This document shows positions 17,759 to 26,972 of a stretch of 64,000 nt of DNA, one piece after another. The stretch comes from Mucilaginibacter sp. L196. GTDB lineage: Bacteria > Bacteroidota > Bacteroidia > Sphingobacteriales > Sphingobacteriaceae. The notes beneath the pieces are model-generated. The model did no database searches, was not told the DNA's origin, and saw only the letters and a list, made by a program, of their open reading frames with translations. The stretch lies in assembly GCF_009765905.1 (NCBI RefSeq), contig NZ_LMUO01000015.1:611238-675237 (forward strand), in the 5' to 3' direction. The number at the start of each line of letters is the position of its first letter. The first letter of the stretch is position 1. The translations under genes were made by a program, and so were the position numbers.

Positions 17759-18373
17759 CTATTTTTGGTGTTTCCAAAATCTGCTTTTTCCTTCACCTAT
17801 CCATTCTAGAGCTTCACTTATTCTTTTTTGTCGTGTTTCGTCGGTTTTGGTGTCGGTGATCCAAACAATATATTCCTTGCGGAACGAATTGGATTTGCTT
17901 TCAAAAACTTCCTTTGCTTTGGGATTAGTTATTAATGCGACCAGCAAATAATCGGGCGTTTCTAGTATCTTAGGTTTATCAGATTCTGGCTTATTCCTTT
18001 TTATCTTAATGCCTTTTTCGTTTAACTGCATGGCTTCTTTAAGCATAGATATAAATTCATCGTCTGGAGGGAGGTCAGTTATTTTACTTATCTTTCCTAA
18101 AAATCTTTGTATAGGCTTCAAATCCTTGTTTATCTTTAGTCGCGGGTTCGTCATCAGTTCGGCCTTCAGGAATGTGAAAGAGCAATGATTTTTATAGGAT
18201 GCCACTACGCACATATTATCATCTTTATAATCAAAATGAGGTAGGCTCCATTTTATCGTCTCTTCCACATCAGGGCAATTTTTATGAATAAGCAAACGCC
18301 AGTGCTCAAGAATGGGTTTTGCAAAGTCTTCCGAGTTAGCTATGTAAGCATCCACAGCTGAATTATAGTTCAT
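17759..18373 (-). CDS. YdeI/OmpD-associated-type protein (DUF1801 fold)
   Basis: 204 residues. The N-terminal part (about 8-110) is a DUF1801/YdhG-like module (HWRLLIHKNCPDVEETIKWS, PHFDYKDDNMCVVASYKNHC). The C-terminal part (about 140-204) is the YdeI/OmpD-associated motif (LLVALITNPKAKEVFES, FRKEYIVWITDTKTDETRQKR, ALEWIGEGKSRFW). Proteins of this kind are described as bacteriocin-protection/YdeI; the molecular role is unknown. It is cytosolic. It follows the VOC gene by 18 bp and is probably co-transcribed. Confidence 0.88.
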   Translation of the reverse strand: MNYNSAVDAYIANSEDFAKPILEHWRLLIHKNCPDVEETIKWSLPHFDYKDDNMCVVASYKNHCSFTFLKAELMTNPRLKINKDLKPIQRFLGKISKITDLPPDDEFISMLKEAMQLNEKGIKIKRNKPESDKPKILETPDYLLVALITNPKAKEVFESKSNSFRKEYIVWITDTKTDETRQKRISEALEWIGEGKSRFWKHQK

Positions 18374-18391
18374 GGTGTTTAATTTAACTGT

Positions 18392-18799
18392 TTAAGATTG
18401 TGGGAGCTGACTCATGTCAAGATAAGCCATTTCCCATTTATGCCCATCAAGATCGGCAAAGCTGTGTTGATACATCCAGCCCTGGTCCTGTGCCTGGGCA
18501 TATATCTTTCCGCCCAGTGATTCAGCTTTACTGATAAATTGTTTCACTTCATCAGCCGATGCTGCGTCAAGCGCAATAAGTACTTCGGTGGAGTGGTGTG
18601 CATCGCATACTTCAGTATCAATAAAAGATTTGAAATAGATGTCAGTAAGCAGCATCACAAAGATACTGTCGGTCACAATCATGCAACCGGCCTTCTCATC
18701 GGTAAATTGCGGATTAAAAGAAAAGCCTAAATCATGGAAGAACTCCATAGACTTTGCCAAATTCTTCACAGGTAGATTGATAAATACTTTAGTAGCCAT
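18392..18799 (-). CDS. VOC-family (glyoxalase/extradiol-like) protein
   Basis: 135 residues with the paired beta-alpha-beta-beta-beta VOC fold: MATKVFINLPVKNLAKSMEFF at the start, GCMIVTDSIFVMLL in the middle and WMYQHSFADLDGHKWEMAYLD at the end. The FADLDGHKWE segment holds the usual late metal-site Glu. Such proteins include glyoxalases, dioxygenases and antibiotic-binding proteins, and sequence alone does not separate them. It is the first gene of a two-gene unit with the YdeI-like gene. Confidence 0.88.
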   Translation of the reverse strand: MATKVFINLPVKNLAKSMEFFHDLGFSFNPQFTDEKAGCMIVTDSIFVMLLTDIYFKSFIDTEVCDAHHSTEVLIALDAASADEVKQFISKAESLGGKIYAQAQDQGWMYQHSFADLDGHKWEMAYLDMSQLPQS

Positions 18800-18903
18800 A
18801 TTTTTAAACTGATCGTTTAGGATATATTTAATTTAACGGAACAAAGAAACTTATCCAGACACGAAAGATTTGGTCGAAAACTTGGATAAACAGGTCAATT
18901 TAA

Positions 18904-19789
18904 TTACTTGAACCGTTTGCGGAACGCCGAGGGCGAGAAACCAACCTGTTTTTTAAAGAATTTGCCAAAATTGGCAGGGTCTGAAAAATTAAGCTGATAG
19001 GCAATTTCGGCTATCTCAAAATCGGTGTATTGGATGAGTGATTTAGCTTCAGTGGCAATACGCCCGGCAATAAATGTGAGGGCATTTTTTCCTGAAACCT
19101 GTTTAATAGATTGCGAGAGATAATTTGCGGTAACTGAGATCCTGTACCGTTCGCATATCAATATAATGGTTATTTATTAACTGAATAAACTTACGCAACA
19201 GGATTTGTTGGGTTGTGGCCGGGCGAATGTCCTTTTTCTTTTCTAGTAAAAAGTCTTGCAGGTAGTAGAGCAAGCCGAGTAACTTTGTTTTTGCTTCAAT
19301 ATGTTGTGCTTTGGCCGACCTTTCATAAGTGGTAAATACAGCTTCAAAATGTGGCGCTAAATGTTTAAATGTGGCGTGGTCAAACTTAAACAGGTTGGTA
19401 TGTAATACATCAAATAGGGGGAATTGCTGGTGAAAGTCTGGTTTGAAGAATGAGAAGCACTCCGGTTTAAAATAAATAATATAGCCCTCCAGGGCATTGT
19501 TATGGGCAAAACTATACACAAGATCAGGAGAATGAAAGACGAGATAGGAATCAGGATCATGAATGGTCTGATCGCCATAGTTAACTTCGATCTTACCGGA
19601 ATTGAATAGCAGGGCGAAAAAATAAAATGAACGTTTAAAAGGTGGCCGATATACCTGCAAGTCGTGGTCAAGATGCTTTAACCGCAAACAGTAAAAGTTT
19701 GGATTAGTGGTTCGGCCTGGCCATGGAATAGAGGCCAGAAAATCGTTGATTTCTGTGTAATAGGGAAGTGTGATTTTTATTTTCTCCAT
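18904..19789 (-). pseudogene. AraC-family transcriptional regulator, frameshifted
   Basis: Two overlapping frames make up one AraC protein. The 5' frame (MEKIKITLPYYTEIN, ATG at 19789) encodes the cupin-like sensor domain and the first HTH helix up to LINNHYIDMRTVQ, then runs out of family sequence and stops at 19103. The 3' frame picks up at ISVTANYLSQSIKQVSGKNAL and ends FSDPANFGKFFKKQVGFSPSAFRKRFK, the normal AraC C-terminus. The switch is near 19135-19160. Compared with relatives, a few residues between RTVQ and SVTANYL are missing, so a small deletion is more likely than a single-base error. It is either a recent pseudogene or an assembly error. Confidence 0.75.
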
Positions 19790-19985
19790 AAAATAATCTA
19801 CAAAAAGGATTGATCCTAAAATAGAAAAAGAAAATCTCTTCACCTACTGATCACAAAAGATTCACCATCGTGAACATCTAATATTATCGTATAGTTTTCA
19901 CCCTTGTTGACGCTGTGGCTAACATATCTATGAAATGGGATAAGGAGATTTAGAGCATGATAATATCTTCTGTTCATGTTATGAA

Positions 19986-20020
19986 ACAAGAAAACCCGAC
20001 TAATGTCAGGTCTTGTTGGA
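19986..20020 (-). terminator. Possible terminator after the secreted VOC gene
   Basis: Read on the minus strand, CCTGAC-ATTA-GTCGGG (one G-T pair) is followed by TTTTC. It lies 30-60 bp past the stop of the secreted VOC gene. The stem is short, so this is a weak call. Confidence 0.35.
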
Positions 20021-20045
20021 TTTACGAAGAGGCCCTGTTATTTCA

Positions 20046-20531
20046 TTATTTGCTTTGTGATATCGCATAAACCCTACCATCAGGCGCGCGGAAAAACTGA
20101 TATTTATAATTTGGACCCGCTGACTGTACATCACCCAAGAGTTCATCGCCAGCATTTTTTAGTTCTTTTATAGCAGCTTGTATATCATCAACAGCAAAGC
20201 CAACCGCAAAACCATTAGTCCCATTTTTCCAGGGTCTTGCGGGCGAACCCGGGCCATACAATTCAAAAAGGCTGCCGTTTGGAAATGCAAACACCGAAAA
20301 ATTAGGTTGATCAACAACTGCGTGCATGTGAAATATATTTTTTGCCTGATGATACATTGCTTTGTATTGCTGGTCATTTAATTCTACGGCACTCCACTGC
20401 AACCGTGAGGTATTAAACATAACAGAATCTGCATGTTTCTTCGCACTTGTCACTATGTTGGTTTGTGCTTTGAGTAAAAACGGGATAAGAATTATAGTAA
20501 AAACGATGAATGAGATTTTTTTTCTGTTCAT
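20046..20531 (-). CDS. Secreted VOC-family protein
   Basis: 161 residues from ATG 20531 (MNRKKISFIVFTIILIPFLLKAQ, a clear signal peptide). The longer frame from 20579 overlaps the GH30 gene and puts 16 polar residues before the signal, so it is rejected. The mature protein has a VOC-like half fold (FSVFAFPNGSLFELYGPG, GFAVGFAVDDIQAAIKELK) and ends YQFFRAPDGRVYAISQSK. Exported VOC proteins are uncommon. It lies 40 bp after the GH30 gene on the same strand, probably as the last gene of that operon. Confidence 0.75.
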   Translation of the reverse strand: MNRKKISFIVFTIILIPFLLKAQTNIVTSAKKHADSVMFNTSRLQWSAVELNDQQYKAMYHQAKNIFHMHAVVDQPNFSVFAFPNGSLFELYGPGSPARPWKNGTNGFAVGFAVDDIQAAIKELKNAGDELLGDVQSAGPNYKYQFFRAPDGRVYAISQSK

Positions 20532-20571
20532 TGGTTTATTTTTATTGTTGAAGTATTTGCTGTTTAGAAAT

Positions 20572-22035
20572 TTAATCAATTACCAATGTTGCAATGGAAT
20601 GAGCAATACTTGTTGTTTTAGCAGCCTTTCCTTTTATCCATAAAAAGTAATCAATGTTTTTATCGGTTGGGTTCATTACTACCACAGCAATTTTACCGTC
20701 AGGGTTTTGATAAGCAGTGGTTAAAAGGTTATTCCTGCTGGCAGAACTCACAATCCGTTTTGCGCCGGGGCGGATGAACTTTGAGAAGTGTCCCAGGTAA
20801 TAATAAGCATTAGTGTAAATTAATTCGCCTGTTTTGCTATCCATGTGTATTGGCGCCATACAAAAATTTCCAACATGGTTTGGTCCTCCTTTATCGTCAA
20901 GCAGGATGTTCCAGTCTGTCCAGGCAACGGTGCCTATGTTAAAATCGTTGATCATTGACTGACCATATTTTTCACCAAAGTCCCAATCCGTATAAAATTT
21001 AGGATCAAAATTTTCAGCACACCCTTCTGTTAGCATCAGTGGTTTGTTCGGGAATGATTGTGCAACTAAGCGTTCATTTTCAAAATCCATGCTGCCGCTT
21101 ATAAGGTCTTCATACCAATGATAGGCTACACCCCAAACATATTTGGCTGCTTGTGGATCTTCCAGAACAGTACTTACCCGCTGGTACATCAAATCACGGT
21201 TATGATCCCATATCAGTATTTTTTTGCTTGCTAAGCCCGATTTTTGCATGGCAGGCCCTAAAAAGTTTTTGATAAAGTCGCGTTCCTGTTCGGCGGTGTA
21301 TATACATGATTCCCAAGACTGCTTAGCCATTTCTTCGTTTTGAACCGTAATACCCCAAATAGGAATACCCTCCTTTTCATAAGCTTTTATAAACTTTCCG
21401 TATAAATTGGCCCAGCTTTGGTAGGCTTCGGGTTTGAGCGAACCACCATGCAATGCATTATTATTGGTCTTCATCCATGCAGGCGGACTCCAAGGAGACG
21501 CAAACAGTGTTAATTTTCCACCAGTAGCAGCCAAAACATCTTTAATAAAAGGTATGCGATATTTTTTATCGTGGCTGATATCAAATGTTTTCAAGGCTAA
21601 ATCACCTTCTTTTACATAGCTATACGTATCACTGCTGAAATCGCAGCTTTGGATGTTGGTGCGGCCGAGCGTATAGCCAATACCATTCTCCTTATTGTAA
21701 TAAGCGGTAAGCAATTCCTTTTGCTTTTCTTTTGATAGTTTAGCATAGACTTCGGCAGAAGCATCCGTTAATGCCCCGCCAATTCCTAACATAGTTTGGA
21801 AAGTTTTAGACGGATCAACAAATATCGATACTTCGTTTTGAAGCGGTTGTGGCTTATCAGTAAAATGAAGTGTTTCGGTCTGTGTTAATTTATTGTTTGT
21901 ATTTTTAGCTGTTACATAAACTGTTATTGTCTTGTTGTCAGTCGAATACGCAGCTTTTTGTGCATTCGCAAACATTGCCGTTAACAAAGTAATTGCTATA
22001 AAAGCCCATCGCAGCGTATTGAATTTTCTTTTCAT
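20572..22035 (-). CDS. Glycoside hydrolase family 30 (glucosylceramidase/beta-1,6-glucanase-like)
   Basis: 487 residues with a signal peptide (MKRKFNTLRWAFIAITLLTA, then MFANAQ). GH30 features in order are QTMLGIGGALTDASAEVYAK, ASPWSPPAWMKTN, WGITVQNEE with acid/base E234, and LMLTEGCAENFD with nucleophile E337. The C-terminal beta-sandwich ends VIDLWI-like (KTTSIAHSIATLVID). It fits the GH30 subfamily 3 type that cleaves beta-glucosyl linkages (beta-1,6-glucan or glucosylceramide); the exact substrate is not readable. It follows the aldo/keto reductase by 34 bp. Confidence 0.9.
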   Translation of the reverse strand: MKRKFNTLRWAFIAITLLTAMFANAQKAAYSTDNKTITVYVTAKNTNNKLTQTETLHFTDKPQPLQNEVSIFVDPSKTFQTMLGIGGALTDASAEVYAKLSKEKQKELLTAYYNKENGIGYTLGRTNIQSCDFSSDTYSYVKEGDLALKTFDISHDKKYRIPFIKDVLAATGGKLTLFASPWSPPAWMKTNNNALHGGSLKPEAYQSWANLYGKFIKAYEKEGIPIWGITVQNEEMAKQSWESCIYTAEQERDFIKNFLGPAMQKSGLASKKILIWDHNRDLMYQRVSTVLEDPQAAKYVWGVAYHWYEDLISGSMDFENERLVAQSFPNKPLMLTEGCAENFDPKFYTDWDFGEKYGQSMINDFNIGTVAWTDWNILLDDKGGPNHVGNFCMAPIHMDSKTGELIYTNAYYYLGHFSKFIRPGAKRIVSSASRNNLLTTAYQNPDGKIAVVVMNPTDKNIDYFLWIKGKAAKTTSIAHSIATLVID

Positions 22036-22069
22036 AATTAAGTAATTGTATTTGGTCCTGGTAAATGAT

Positions 22070-23065
22070 TTATCCTAAAATGTTGTTTATGGCGCACAGT
22101 TCTTCGTCGGAAAATGACAGATTTTCAAGGCACTTGATCGAATCCGTTAACTGTTCGGGTTTACTTACACCAACGAGTACAGAAGTAATCCGGTCATCTT
22201 TTAAAATCCATGAAAGTGCCATCTGTACCAGATTTTGGCCACGTTTAAGGGCCAGTTCATTCAGTTTTATCACTTTGGCAATTTTTTCGGGCGTAATTGC
22301 ATATTCCTCAATAGCCCCGTTCCCGCGATGGCTTGATGCCCTTGAACCTTCGGGTATACCTTTTAAATACTTATTGCTTAAAAGGCCCTGGGCAAGTGGT
22401 GAAAACGGAATACAGCCAACGCCATTATCACCAAGTACATCCAGTAAACCATCTTCCACCCAACGGTCAAACATCGAATATTTGGGTTGATGTATCAGGC
22501 ATGGCGTTCTAAGTTGATCTAAAATTCCAATGGCAGTTTCTGTTTCCGATGCGCTATAGCTTGATATGCCCACATATAAAGCTTTTCCCTGACGCACAAT
22601 CAGATCGAGGGCTCCCATTGTTTCTTCCAATGGGGTTTGCGGATCGGGGCGGTGGTGATAATAGATATCAACATAATCCAGCCCCATGCGTTTTAAACTT
22701 TGATCTAAACTGGCTACCAGGTATTTTTTTGACCCCCAATCGCCGTAAGGTCCTTCCCACATTCCCCATCCCGCTTTTGTAGAAATGATCAACTCATCAC
22801 GGTAGTTTTTGAAGCCATCTTTGAAGATTTTACCAAAAGTCTCCTCAGCCGAACCAGCTGGGGGGCCATAATTGTTGGCCAGATCAAAATGGGTTATTCC
22901 GCTATCAAAAGCCAGTTTTAAAATCGTACGGGCATTTTCCAGATTATCAATAGCGCCAAAATTATGCCATAATCCCAACGATACAGCAGGCAGCATTAAG
23001 CCACTTTTACCGCAACGGCGATAGGACATGTTTTTATAGCGCGTGGGATTAGGTATATAAGTCAT
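22070..23065 (-). CDS. Aldo/keto reductase (YghZ/Kv-beta-like)
   Basis: 331 residues with the AKR barrel: GLMLPAVSLGLWHNFG, THFDLANNYGPPAGSAEE (catalytic Tyr in NNYGPP), ISTKAGWGMWEGPYG (catalytic Lys), VDIYYHHRPDPQTPLEET and a C-terminal NADPH-binding ITSVLVGVSKPEQL. It is close in pattern to L-glyceraldehyde-3-phosphate reductase YghZ. It is cytosolic and is the first gene of a likely AKR-GH30-VOC operon. A 20-bp near-perfect palindrome lies about 70-85 bp upstream. Confidence 0.92.
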   Translation of the reverse strand: MTYIPNPTRYKNMSYRRCGKSGLMLPAVSLGLWHNFGAIDNLENARTILKLAFDSGITHFDLANNYGPPAGSAEETFGKIFKDGFKNYRDELIISTKAGWGMWEGPYGDWGSKKYLVASLDQSLKRMGLDYVDIYYHHRPDPQTPLEETMGALDLIVRQGKALYVGISSYSASETETAIGILDQLRTPCLIHQPKYSMFDRWVEDGLLDVLGDNGVGCIPFSPLAQGLLSNKYLKGIPEGSRASSHRGNGAIEEYAITPEKIAKVIKLNELALKRGQNLVQMALSWILKDDRITSVLVGVSKPEQLTDSIKCLENLSFSDEELCAINNILG

Positions 23066-23491
23066 ATTTTTAGTTTTTAATGTGATTAATTACTATTTTA
23101 TCTAATGTTTACAATTATCCCACTGAATACGTTAAATCATCTATGATTTAAACAGCTACGTTCCCATTGGCAATAATACTTGTTGAAAAGCAAAATATTA
23201 ATTTCCAAAAGCTATTTGATTAATTATTCCCCCCAATTTAACTGATTTTTACCCTGCGGAAACTTTCAATCCATGTAGGTTTGATTTATAAAAGTTGCGG
23301 CTACACCTGTGTATTCGAAACGTCTCGATATGTAACAACAATTTAAAGATTCAAAGATGAAAACGAATCGCAGACCTTTGATCTGTAAGAAGAAAAACGG
23401 CCTCCCATTATGACGAAAATTTCGAACACTGTAACTTATTATGATTAGCGCCATTTATCCTTTAACTGTTTCCACATTTATATAATACTTA
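23066..23491. promoter_or_regulatory. Divergent intergenic region between AKR operon and PUL
   Basis: 426 bp without a convincing gene. TTAAATCAT-CT-ATGATTTAA at 23132-23151 is a 9+9 bp palindrome, a candidate operator for the AKR-GH30 operon. TAATTATTCCCCCC near 23221 loosely recalls the ATTATTACCCC motif found in front of GH3 and susC in the PUL. I see nothing else of note. Confidence 0.45.
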
Positions 23492-25435
23492 ATGAATAGT
23501 AAAATCATCGTTTTTAGTCTTGCTGCATTTTTTACAGTAAAACAAGCTAAAGCCAGAATAGCATTGCCCGTTTTGCGGGATACCATGGACGTCGCAAAAA
23601 CTGTGTCGCCACTAGAACCTTTGGATTTAAAAAGAGTGGCAGAGATAGCAGCTATGCTTCCTGTTAATCCGCAGGGCTTTGGCGAAACGTATCATAATCG
23701 AAATGCGTGGGATCAATTATATCAAGATACCCGATATCGAAAGATTATTCAATCTGCAGAATACCTACTTAATAGGTCATTTCCGTTATGGGACGACAAA
23801 AAATATTTAATGTATTTTACAAAAGGGACCAGGCCCGAAGGGGAAAAAATGATGAGTGATAGAACGAAATGGCTTACCCCACTTGTATGGGCTGAATGCC
23901 TGGAAAATAAGGGCCGTTTTATACCTACGATTGAAATGGTTTTAAATGAACTGATTCATCAGAAATCCTGGTCGTTACCAGCCCATGATAAAAATAAGCA
24001 AAATATAGAAGGGCGTAACTTCACTGTCGATCTTGGTGCTTCTGTACTTGCACATAATATAGCACAAGCTGTTTATCTACTGGATGACAAGCTGCCACCA
24101 TCGTTACGTGCAGAAGTTTTGAATCAAATGAACAAGCACGTGTTTATACCGGTTTTGCGGTCAGTGGCGACGGGCAATAACGACCAGTATTGGTTAATCT
24201 GGACCAATAATTGGAATTCGGTGTGTCTTGCCGGTGTCACCGGAGCAGCTTTAGCAATTATTCCGGATAGAACGGAGCGGGCGAAGTTTGTAGCCATTGC
24301 AGAGCGTTATTCAAAAAATAGTATTGCCGGATTCACAGATGATGGTTATTGCACGGAAGGTTTGGGTTATTACGCATATGGATTTGGACATTATATTTTG
24401 CTTCGTGAAAATATATTACAAGCAACCAATTCGCGAATTGATTTATTTTCCAACCCCAAAATACGCCGTATCGCAGCTTATGCTCCTAATTTGGAAATTA
24501 TGAATGATGTTTACCCCTACATTGCGGATTGTCACGTCGGGCTTAAAGCGCCCGCTGACATCCTTTGGTATTGCAGCCGTAACCTGGGGTTAGGACTTAA
24601 AAAATATGACACGCTTACATTTAAAGGAGCGACAAGTAATCTTGTTGAAGATATCATGCATGCGTTTCCAAATTCGGCATCTGAAAGTAAAGCAACTACC
24701 TCAAATTCAGATTTAGCGCCTGGGATTCGTTCCTATTTTAAAGAGCCTGGCGTCTTGATAGAACGGCCGGTTGCCGGTTCGAATTGTAATATCGGGGCAG
24801 CGCTGAAAGGCGGCAATAACAACGAAGCGCACAATCATAATGATATCGGATCGTTTAGTGTTGTAATCGGTGACGAAATGCTGATGGGCGACCCTGGAGG
24901 TCCATTTGTCTATACTGCGAAAACTTTTGGCCCCGAGCGTTATATACTTTATAAATCTTTAGCCTCATATGGGCACCCCGTTCCGTTGGTCGCAGGAAAG
25001 GAGCAGCAACCAGGTGCTGTAGCACAAGCGCAGATCACAAGCACAGATTTTACAGAAAATAGGGACGAGTTTGCAATGGATATTTCTTCCGCTTATCCTG
25101 TATCCGGACTAAAGAAACTCGTAAGAACCTTCGTGTATGATAGAACTGGACATGGCTCCCTCGAAGTAAGGGATGATTTCAAATTCATGACAAGTCAGAA
25201 TTTTGAAATTGCACTAATAACACGGGCCCAATGGAAGCAAATCGCGCCAGATCAGATTGAATTTGACGGCCAAAAACAGATAATGATCGCCACTATTCAA
25301 ACCCAGGGGGGCTTCACCTTAAAATCTGAAAAAATTGAAGAAAATTCTCCGGTTTTTACTCGTATTGGAATTGTCTTAAAATCATCGGAAAAAGGAACAG
25401 TAACGGTTACTTTCAGACCGATTACCGCGAATTAA
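23492..25435 (+). CDS. Heparinase II/III-like polysaccharide lyase
   Basis: 647 residues. An N-terminal export signal is likely (MNSKIIVFSLAAFFTVKQAKA). Residues about 60-370 form an (alpha/alpha) toroid (TKWLTPLVWAECLENKG, SWSLPAHDKNKQNIEGRNFT). The C-terminal beta-sandwich has NEAHNHNDIGSF with H447 and H449, a heparinase II/III hallmark for metal and structural binding, and MLMGDPGG. Such lyases cut uronic-acid-containing polymers by beta-elimination, leaving an unsaturated uronate, which the GH105 encoded next could remove. The polymer is not fixed by sequence. It is the first gene of the PUL. Confidence 0.85.
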   Translation: MNSKIIVFSLAAFFTVKQAKARIALPVLRDTMDVAKTVSPLEPLDLKRVAEIAAMLPVNPQGFGETYHNRNAWDQLYQDTRYRKIIQSAEYLLNRSFPLWDDKKYLMYFTKGTRPEGEKMMSDRTKWLTPLVWAECLENKGRFIPTIEMVLNELIHQKSWSLPAHDKNKQNIEGRNFTVDLGASVLAHNIAQAVYLLDDKLPPSLRAEVLNQMNKHVFIPVLRSVATGNNDQYWLIWTNNWNSVCLAGVTGAALAIIPDRTERAKFVAIAERYSKNSIAGFTDDGYCTEGLGYYAYGFGHYILLRENILQATNSRIDLFSNPKIRRIAAYAPNLEIMNDVYPYIADCHVGLKAPADILWYCSRNLGLGLKKYDTLTFKGATSNLVEDIMHAFPNSASESKATTSNSDLAPGIRSYFKEPGVLIERPVAGSNCNIGAALKGGNNNEAHNHNDIGSFSVVIGDEMLMGDPGGPFVYTAKTFGPERYILYKSLASYGHPVPLVAGKEQQPGAVAQAQITSTDFTENRDEFAMDISSAYPVSGLKKLVRTFVYDRTGHGSLEVRDDFKFMTSQNFEIALITRAQWKQIAPDQIEFDGQKQIMIATIQTQGGFTLKSEKIEENSPVFTRIGIVLKSSEKGTVTVTFRPITAN

Positions 25436-25489
25436 TTACGAACGTAGTAGAACATTTAGATATTCCAATCTTCTAATAAAACAAATCAT

Positions 25490-26617
25490 ATGTCAATGTT
25501 AATAAAGACAACTGTCGTCCTATCAGTTTTAATAGTAGCTACCGCATTCAACACAGTATTGGCCAGTAGTTTATCTCCACCTCCCAAAGATAGTATAGTA
25601 ACTGTAATGAAAAGGGTAGCGGATTGGCAATGGCGTGAAATAGAAACAAAGGGTTGGAGAAATGATCCGAAAGACTGGACAAGCGGCGCCATGTATGCTG
25701 GCATGATTGCCTGGGCCAGAGTTGCCAAAGACGATTTGTATTGGCAGAAGCTATTGGAAGTGGGCAATAAGAATGAATGGAAGATTGGTAAACGTAGACA
25801 TTTCGCAGATGATTATTGCGTTGGCCAGATGTATGCTCAATTATATAAGAAATACAAAAACCCATTATACATCGCGGATTTTAAGTCGTTGGCAGATACA
25901 CTGGCTGTCATCCCGCACAAGGATTCCTTGCTTTGGGTAAATAACGTCCATTTGCGTGAGTGGGCTTGGTGTGATGCGCTTTTTATGGGGCCGCCTGCCT
26001 TAGGCTACTTAACTGACGCCACCGGAGATCCAAAGTATCTGGAACTTGCCTGTAAGCTCTGGTGGAAAACCAGTGACTACTTATATAATAAGGATCAACA
26101 TTTATTCTTCAGAGACAGCAGATACTTTACTCAAAAAGAAAAGAATGGGAAAGCGGTTTTCTGGAGCCGTGGTAATGGCTGGGTTATGGGTGGTATGGTT
26201 AGTCTGTTATCGATAATGCCAGCGAATTATCCGGATCGTAACCAGTTTATTATGCAATTTAAGCAAATGGCTGACCGTATCTCTGGTTTACAACAGCCTG
26301 ACGGCACCTGGCATGCCAGTTTACTTGATCCAGGAAGTTATCCATCAAAAGAAACCAGCGGAACCGCTTTTTATTGCTATGTTTTTGCCTGGGGCATCAA
26401 TCATAAGCTACTGTCCTATGATAAATATTATCCCGTTGTGGAAAAGGCTTGGAAAGCGCTTATTTCATCTGTCCATCCCGATGGTGAGCTCGGATATGTC
26501 CAACCGCAGGGCGCTGCGCCCGAAAAGGTAACGGCTGATGACACGGAGGTGTACGGTGTGGGGGCATTTCTTTTAGCCGGAACGGAAATGCTCAAATTAG
26601 AAAATAGTAGCCAGTGA
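25490..26617 (+). CDS. GH105 (GH88-like) unsaturated uronyl hydrolase
   Basis: 375 residues with an N-terminal signal (LIKTTVVLSVLIVATAFNT, cleavage near VLAS). The six-hairpin (alpha/alpha)6 barrel shows RRHFADDYCVGQMYAQLY (D107/D108), WAWCDALFMGPPALGYL (D162, in the position of the YteR catalytic Asp), WSRGNGWVMGG and TSGTAFYCYVFAWG. It hydrates the enol ether of 4,5-unsaturated uronic acid at the non-reducing end of lyase products. It lies 54 bp after the lyase gene, so the two are an obvious pathway pair. Confidence 0.9.
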   Translation: MSMLIKTTVVLSVLIVATAFNTVLASSLSPPPKDSIVTVMKRVADWQWREIETKGWRNDPKDWTSGAMYAGMIAWARVAKDDLYWQKLLEVGNKNEWKIGKRRHFADDYCVGQMYAQLYKKYKNPLYIADFKSLADTLAVIPHKDSLLWVNNVHLREWAWCDALFMGPPALGYLTDATGDPKYLELACKLWWKTSDYLYNKDQHLFFRDSRYFTQKEKNGKAVFWSRGNGWVMGGMVSLLSIMPANYPDRNQFIMQFKQMADRISGLQQPDGTWHASLLDPGSYPSKETSGTAFYCYVFAWGINHKLLSYDKYYPVVEKAWKALISSVHPDGELGYVQPQGAAPEKVTADDTEVYGVGAFLLAGTEMLKLENSSQ

Positions 26618-26972
26618 TTAGCAGTACTTGTTTATTAAAACCTATTATAATTCAGCAGTCTATTTACACTTTTTTGTTGTTCGTCAATTAGCGTTGCCAA
26701 TTAGAGCTGCATATTGATAAGTAAACAACATTAATAAGTGTTTACTGACGAGGGAATTTATTTGAATTAAGCAATTGCATAAAGGCAAATACGCTTACAT
26801 CTACCTTTATTGTGCGACTAGATTATTTGTGATGAAAATATTAAAGTCCTCAAGATTCGATTGCAGGTGAGGTTTAGTGTTTGGTAAAAATATTTCCAAT
26901 TAATAAAATATCACGATAACACCACCAATAGCTTTTTAACCAAAATTGCGTAATTTAGGAGGTGAATAGACG
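26618..26972. other. Intergenic region upstream of the HTCS gene
   Basis: 355 bp with no plausible gene. TTAAGCAATTGCATAA at 26767-26782 is a near palindrome with a GCAATTGC core. I see no terminator or clear promoter. Confidence 0.4.
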
